Shown: positions 14,687-17,301 of the stretch, one piece after another
How the letters are laid out: each line of letters begins with the position of its first letter
Numbering within the stretch: position 1 is the stretch's first letter
Origin: an uncultured Lachnospiraceae bacterium
GTDB lineage: Bacteria > Bacillota > Clostridia > Lachnospirales > Lachnospiraceae
Direction of reading: 5' to 3'
Assembly: GCA_910586025.1 (NCBI GenBank)
Contig: CAJUIO010000078.1
Coordinates: 1-17,301, forward strand
DNA: 17,301 nucleotides
Translations under genes and position numbers: made by a program
The notes under the pieces: model-generated
Told to the model about the DNA's origin: nothing
Database searches by the model: none
The model's input: the letters and a program-made list of their open reading frames with translations, nothing else

Positions 14687-16234
14687 TTATTCCCCTTCAG
14701 TTTGCGGTTCCGGATCAATGATATCTTCCTCCTCCGGAAGAATATCCAGGTTCTCAGGAGCGCTTTCCTGCTGCGCGTCTGCCGCCTGCTCCCCGTCCGG
14801 AAGATCGGAAGATGCGCGGGCCGTTCCTCCTGCGGCAGAGTAGATTCTTCTCCTGTAATCCCTTCCCTCGAAGGAATTGATTTCCACGGCCTTCTCCTCG
14901 CCGATTCCGTAGTCCAGATTCAAATGCTCCAGGATCACCAGATACATACGCTGCAGCTCCTCAAAAGCACCATATGTATCAGTACCTTCAAGCTCCTGAT
15001 ATCTCTTCGCCCCCTGAAGCAGCGCGTCAAGCGCTCTCACGCTGTCTCCTGCTTCCTTATAAAACTCATAGATATCCAGCTTTCTTTCCATCTGAAGCAC
15101 GAGACTTGCCCTGCCAAAGGCCTGTGTCTCCTCCTCGTCCAGCTCCTTGCCGTAGAGAAGCTGATAAAGGTCCTTATAATTTCCATTCTCCTGGGCATTT
15201 GCAATATCCTGTTTCATTGCGAAATCCGTGAGGACGATATTGAGCAGAAGCACGGCGACAAGTATGCTCAGAGAGAATGCGCAAGCCAGGAAAAGATTCT
15301 TTTTGCCGACAGGCTTTGAAGGAGGCTCCTTTGCCTTTGTCTTCTCCGGCTTCGGCTCCGGTTTTTTCTTCTTTTCCTTAGGTTTTTTTTCTTTGGGCGG
15401 CTTCTTCTCCTTCTTTTCCTTTTTATCCTTCTTCTTGTCCTTCCCCTTCTTGGCTCCTCCCTTATCTTCCTTTTCTAACTGCTTCAGGAGCTCGTCATTT
15501 TCACTCCCGGTTTTCTTCTCTTCGGCCTTAGGCTCCTCTTCTTCCTCTTCCGCAAATAAAAGCTCCAGAAAACGTTTGAACCCTCCTGCTTTATTTTCCT
15601 CTCCCGATTTCTGCTTTTTATCCTTCTTCTTACCCTTCTTCTCGATATCCTTAAGACTCATCTCCTTGGGCTTTGCGTCATCAGCGGACTGATCTTCCGA
15701 AGAATTCTCATCCTCCCCCTTCTTCTTACCCCAGGGAAATTTAAACTTCTTTTTCTTTTTTTGCTTAGCGGAATCTTTTCCGTCCACATCCAGCATCTGA
15801 ATCGAGTCAAGAAGATCATTCACATCCTCCGCCCCGTCGCTTTCCGCATTCTTTGGCTCTGCTGCTGAATCGTTCGAATCCGCACCGGATACCGGTGCAG
15901 GCGCCTTAACCGCAGCATCCACGCTCTGTGCAGGATTTACGTCCTTTTCAGCCTCCGCATCCGTTGCCGCATCCGTACTCCTGGCGGGTTCCGCATCGGA
16001 TTCGGCCGGCTTCTGATTCATCCCTTCAGCAGACATAAGCAGATCATCCAGTCTGGCCACCCATTCCTCGTCATCATCCATCTGACTTACCGCAGAATCA
16101 ATTCCACCAAAAAAATCAGCAGAATCAGGATCCATCAAGGGATTCTCTCCTCCTGTACCTATATCATTCTGATCTGGATCCGCATCCATTAAAGATTTCA
16201 TTAAACCATCTAAATATTCTTCGTCTGAAGCCAT
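14687..16234 (-). CDS. Lys/Glu-rich single-pass membrane protein, unknown function
   Basis: I do not recognise a named family. The protein is 515 residues from the ATG at 16234, which has GGGTGG five bases upstream; an in-frame GTG three codons earlier lacks a spaced ribosome site. Residues 1-155 are acidic and probably disordered, with three similar amphipathic stretches (EEYLDGLMKSL, EEWVARLDDLLMS, VNDLLDSIQML). About 156-310 is Lys/Glu-rich with a coiled-coil-like KRFLELLFAEEEE and the basic KKKKKFKFPWGKKK. One transmembrane helix spans about 314-338 (LFLACAFSLSILVAVLLLNI). A helical, TPR-like C-terminal region follows and ends acidic. The positive-inside rule puts the Lys-rich part in the cytoplasm and the C-terminus outside. 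It is first in the hisHF-ung-lysA operon, which tells little about function. A scaffold or cell-envelope role would be guesswork. Confidence 0.8.
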   Translation of the reverse strand: MASDEEYLDGLMKSLMDADPDQNDIGTGGENPLMDPDSADFFGGIDSAVSQMDDDEEWVARLDDLLMSAEGMNQKPAESDAEPARSTDAATDAEAEKDVNPAQSVDAAVKAPAPVSGADSNDSAAEPKNAESDGAEDVNDLLDSIQMLDVDGKDSAKQKKKKKFKFPWGKKKGEDENSSEDQSADDAKPKEMSLKDIEKKGKKKDKKQKSGEENKAGGFKRFLELLFAEEEEEEPKAEEKKTGSENDELLKQLEKEDKGGAKKGKDKKKDKKEKKEKKPPKEKKPKEKKKKPEPKPEKTKAKEPPSKPVGKKNLFLACAFSLSILVAVLLLNIVLTDFAMKQDIANAQENGNYKDLYQLLYGKELDEEETQAFGRASLVLQMERKLDIYEFYKEAGDSVRALDALLQGAKRYQELEGTDTYGAFEELQRMYLVILEHLNLDYGIGEEKAVEINSFEGRDYRRRIYSAAGGTARASSDLPDGEQAADAQQESAPENLDILPEEEDIIDPEPQTEGE

Positions 16235-16267
16235 TCTATCCACCCACTTTCACTCATTTCGCCTATC

Positions 16268-16296
16268 ATTTTATCATATTAAGCTTCATTAGACAA
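16268..16296 (-). promoter_or_regulatory. Candidate promoter of the membrane protein-hisHF-ung-lysA operon
   Basis: TTGTCT (16291-16296) and TAAAAT (16268-16273) on the minus strand are 17 bases apart. The -35 lies in the last codons of the upstream sirtuin-like gene. Start of transcription near 16261 gives a leader of about 27 bases. No terminator separates the two genes, so readthrough is also possible. Confidence 0.4.
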
Positions 16297-17067
16297 TGCT
16301 TTTAAAAAGTCCGGCACTGAAGCCTCAATCCCTCTGCTTCTTTCCTTTATCTCCTGTGCGGTCTGATACAGCCTGCTGTGTATTCGGAAAAGAAATGCCT
16401 TCTGATTAAAATAGACAATCTTCTCAAAGGGCCAGCGTATCACCGTTGGAAACCGCATTCCCACACCAAGCTCCGCCATACACACTCTCCTGTTCACAGT
16501 GCCCTGAAGCCATTTTGTGTAGGAAGCCCACCGCTTAAGATATCCCTCCTCCGCATAATTCTCTGCCGAGATATTGTTAAATACCAGTTCCTTTCCGCAC
16601 AGCGGACAGAACGGCACCGTAAAATCATCCGGCTCCCGGCCCGAAAGAAGCATCTCCCCCAGCTTACGCACTTCCTCTTTTCTGTCATATATCTCCGGCG
16701 TACACTTATCAGCGCACTGCATCTTTTCCATATTTCCACATGGTTCGACGATTCTGCCCTCGTCAAATCCCGTCCCGTGAATCAACCCGTCCGTACACAA
16801 GGTCACCACGAAATAATTCTTTCCCTCCAGCAGTCCGGCAAGACGGCTGTAATCGGACTTTCTTGATAGAACCGCCTCATCACCGCTCCTGTCAAAAAAA
16901 TGCTTTTCTATGTAAGGAAATCTCTTTTGATCTTCCCCGGCCTGTTCAAATGCCCGGGCATAAAGATCATTTTTCTCCATGGTCTTTCGCCCGATCTCTA
17001 ATTCTTCCCCTATTCCCACCAGAACAAGCTCTGCGTCTGAAATCTTCTGTGTGAATTCTTCGCTCAT
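16279..17067 (-). CDS. Diverged Sir2-like (sirtuin-fold) protein
   Basis: The 262-residue protein follows the sirtuin layout. A glycine-containing N-terminal strand ELVLVGIGEELEIG (13-26) stands where NAD enters. NYFVVTLCTDGLIHGTGF (84-101) matches VVTQNIDGLH, and VEPCGNMEKMQC (107-118) matches VELHG. Zinc cysteines C118, C122, C154 and C157 (FCPLCGKELVFN) are in place. LGVGMRFPTVIRWPFEKIVYFN (200-221) matches the late GTS...P...N strand. The catalytic His is Cys (C110) and the NAD-binding Asn is Cys (C91), while D93 is kept, so classical deacetylase chemistry is doubtful. A TTG extension to 17142 is unlikely because it overlaps the promoter; ATG at 17067 has GAGG at good spacing. It could bind NAD or ADP-ribose or act as a divergent transferase; function unknown. 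Confidence 0.75.
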   Translation of the reverse strand: MSEEFTQKISDAELVLVGIGEELEIGRKTMEKNDLYARAFEQAGEDQKRFPYIEKHFFDRSGDEAVLSRKSDYSRLAGLLEGKNYFVVTLCTDGLIHGTGFDEGRIVEPCGNMEKMQCADKCTPEIYDRKEEVRKLGEMLLSGREPDDFTVPFCPLCGKELVFNNISAENYAEEGYLKRWASYTKWLQGTVNRRVCMAELGVGMRFPTVIRWPFEKIVYFNQKAFLFRIHSRLYQTAQEIKERSRGIEASVPDFLKALSNEA

Positions 17068-17113
17068 CGCTATCCTCATTGATTCATTCGTTAATTTATT
17101 ACATTCAAAAAAA

Positions 17114-17142
17114 ATTATAGCATATCCGTTCTTTTCACACAA
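17114..17142 (-). promoter_or_regulatory. Promoter of the Sir2-like gene
   Basis: A perfect TATAAT (17114-17119) preceded by TGC forms an extended -10 on the minus strand. A weak -35, TTGTGT (17137-17142), lies 17 bases upstream. Transcription near 17107 gives a leader of about 40 bases to the ATG at 17067. Confidence 0.65.
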
Positions 17143-17197
17143 CCTAAATTCATACGACCCCTAAAGTGCATCCGTGCGCATAAGATTTTTATAACAA

Positions 17198-17221
17198 AAA
17201 AAGCAGTATAAACTGCTTTTT
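17198..17221 (-). terminator. Terminator after the rRNA 3' flank
   Basis: AAAAAGCAGT, a 4-base loop, then ACTGCTTTTT form a symmetric 10-bp hairpin with T-runs on both strands, so it can work in either direction. On the minus strand it continues as TTTTTTTG and ends the rRNA transcript entering from the right edge. The stretch 17143-17197 after it shows nothing else I can support. Confidence 0.8.
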
Positions 17222-17239
17222 AATCTTTATTATATAAAA

Positions 17240-17286
17240 TAGTCATACCCTCAAAACCGAACACCGATCGCACAGACACCCCCGCG
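17240..17286 (-). other. Likely 23S rRNA 3' flank (processing stem half)
   Basis: The minus strand contains TGTTCGGTTTTGAGGGT just after the putative 23S end. A similar TGTTC-GTTTTGA-GG element lies beside 23S genes in many Firmicutes and pairs with its complement upstream of 23S to form the processing stem. The partner lies outside the window, so this is from memory of family patterns. Confidence 0.45.
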
Positions 17287-17301
17287 GGTCAAGCTCCCGG
17301 C
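17287..17301 (-). rRNA. 23S rRNA, last bases only (partial)
   Basis: The final minus-strand bases GCCGGGAGCTTGACC resemble the usual end of Firmicute 23S rRNA (GGTCGAGGGCTTGACC and variants). Only about 15 bases are in the window, so the call rests on this match and on the flank and terminator that follow. The exact 3' end may lie a few bases further left. Confidence 0.5.

Noticed and set aside
15340..15460. Possible low-complexity repeat or CRISPR-like array
   Set aside because: The repetition comes from Lys/Glu codons in one coding frame; there are no regular repeat-spacer units.
16235..16243. GTG start three codons upstream for the Lys-rich membrane protein
   Set aside because: The only ribosome-site-like sequence (GGGTGG) overlaps this GTG and is well spaced for the ATG at 16234.
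17068..17142. TTG-started N-terminal extension of the Sir2-like protein
   Set aside because: The extra 25 codons include the extended -10 TGC-TATAAT, and the sirtuin-like fold begins after the ATG at 17067, which has a proper ribosome site.

Overview
The window looks like a chromosomal segment from an anaerobic, low-to-mid GC Firmicute, most likely a Lachnospiraceae-type Clostridium. This is inferred from AGGAGG-type ribosome binding sites, proofreading-deficient Pol I, the UPF0237/UPF0210 gene pair, the style of the PTS genes and a YycJ-type metallohydrolase; no species can be named from sequence alone. Every gene I can support is on the minus strand, so the transcriptional order runs from high to low coordinates. 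I see no phage genes, insertion sequences, transposases or CRISPR arrays.

Layout in transcription order. At the right edge about 15 bases look like the 3' end of a 23S rRNA, followed by its flank and a terminator (17198-17221). Next is a diverged sirtuin-like gene (16279-17067) with its own promoter. Then comes a tight operon: a Lys/Glu-rich single-pass membrane protein of unknown function, hisH, hisF, ung and a lysA-like decarboxylase (16234 to 11302). A tRNA-Leu(CAA) gene with its own promoter and terminator follows (11285 to 11112).

The centre is an N-acetylglucosamine (GlcNAc) utilisation locus. A consensus sigma-70-type promoter (10968-10996) leads into a BglG/LicT-type ribonucleic antiterminator (RAT) that overlaps a 25-bp intrinsic terminator (10837-10933). 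Downstream are the antiterminator protein, a PTS EIIA, a NagE-like PTS EIICB, an intrinsic terminator (7808-7843), nagB and nagA. Together they import and phosphorylate GlcNAc, deacetylate it and deaminate it to fructose-6-phosphate. The antiterminator appears to control its own transcript and the PTS genes. A perfect 19-bp hairpin closes the locus.

The left third is a housekeeping operon: a small zf-HC2 anti-sigma-like membrane protein, polA, coaE, a YycJ/WalJ-type metallo-beta-lactamase-fold hydrolase, an ACT-domain protein (UPF0237) and a UPF0210/PFL protein cut by the left edge.

Nothing here is convincingly a wholly new system. The most unusual points are the antiterminator's second PRD, in which both conserved phospho-histidines are Asn; the sirtuin-like protein with Cys at the catalytic His and NAD-Asn positions; the Lys-rich membrane protein in a his/ung/lysA operon; and a tRNA promoter whose -10 box lies in the loop of a 13-bp inverted repeat.
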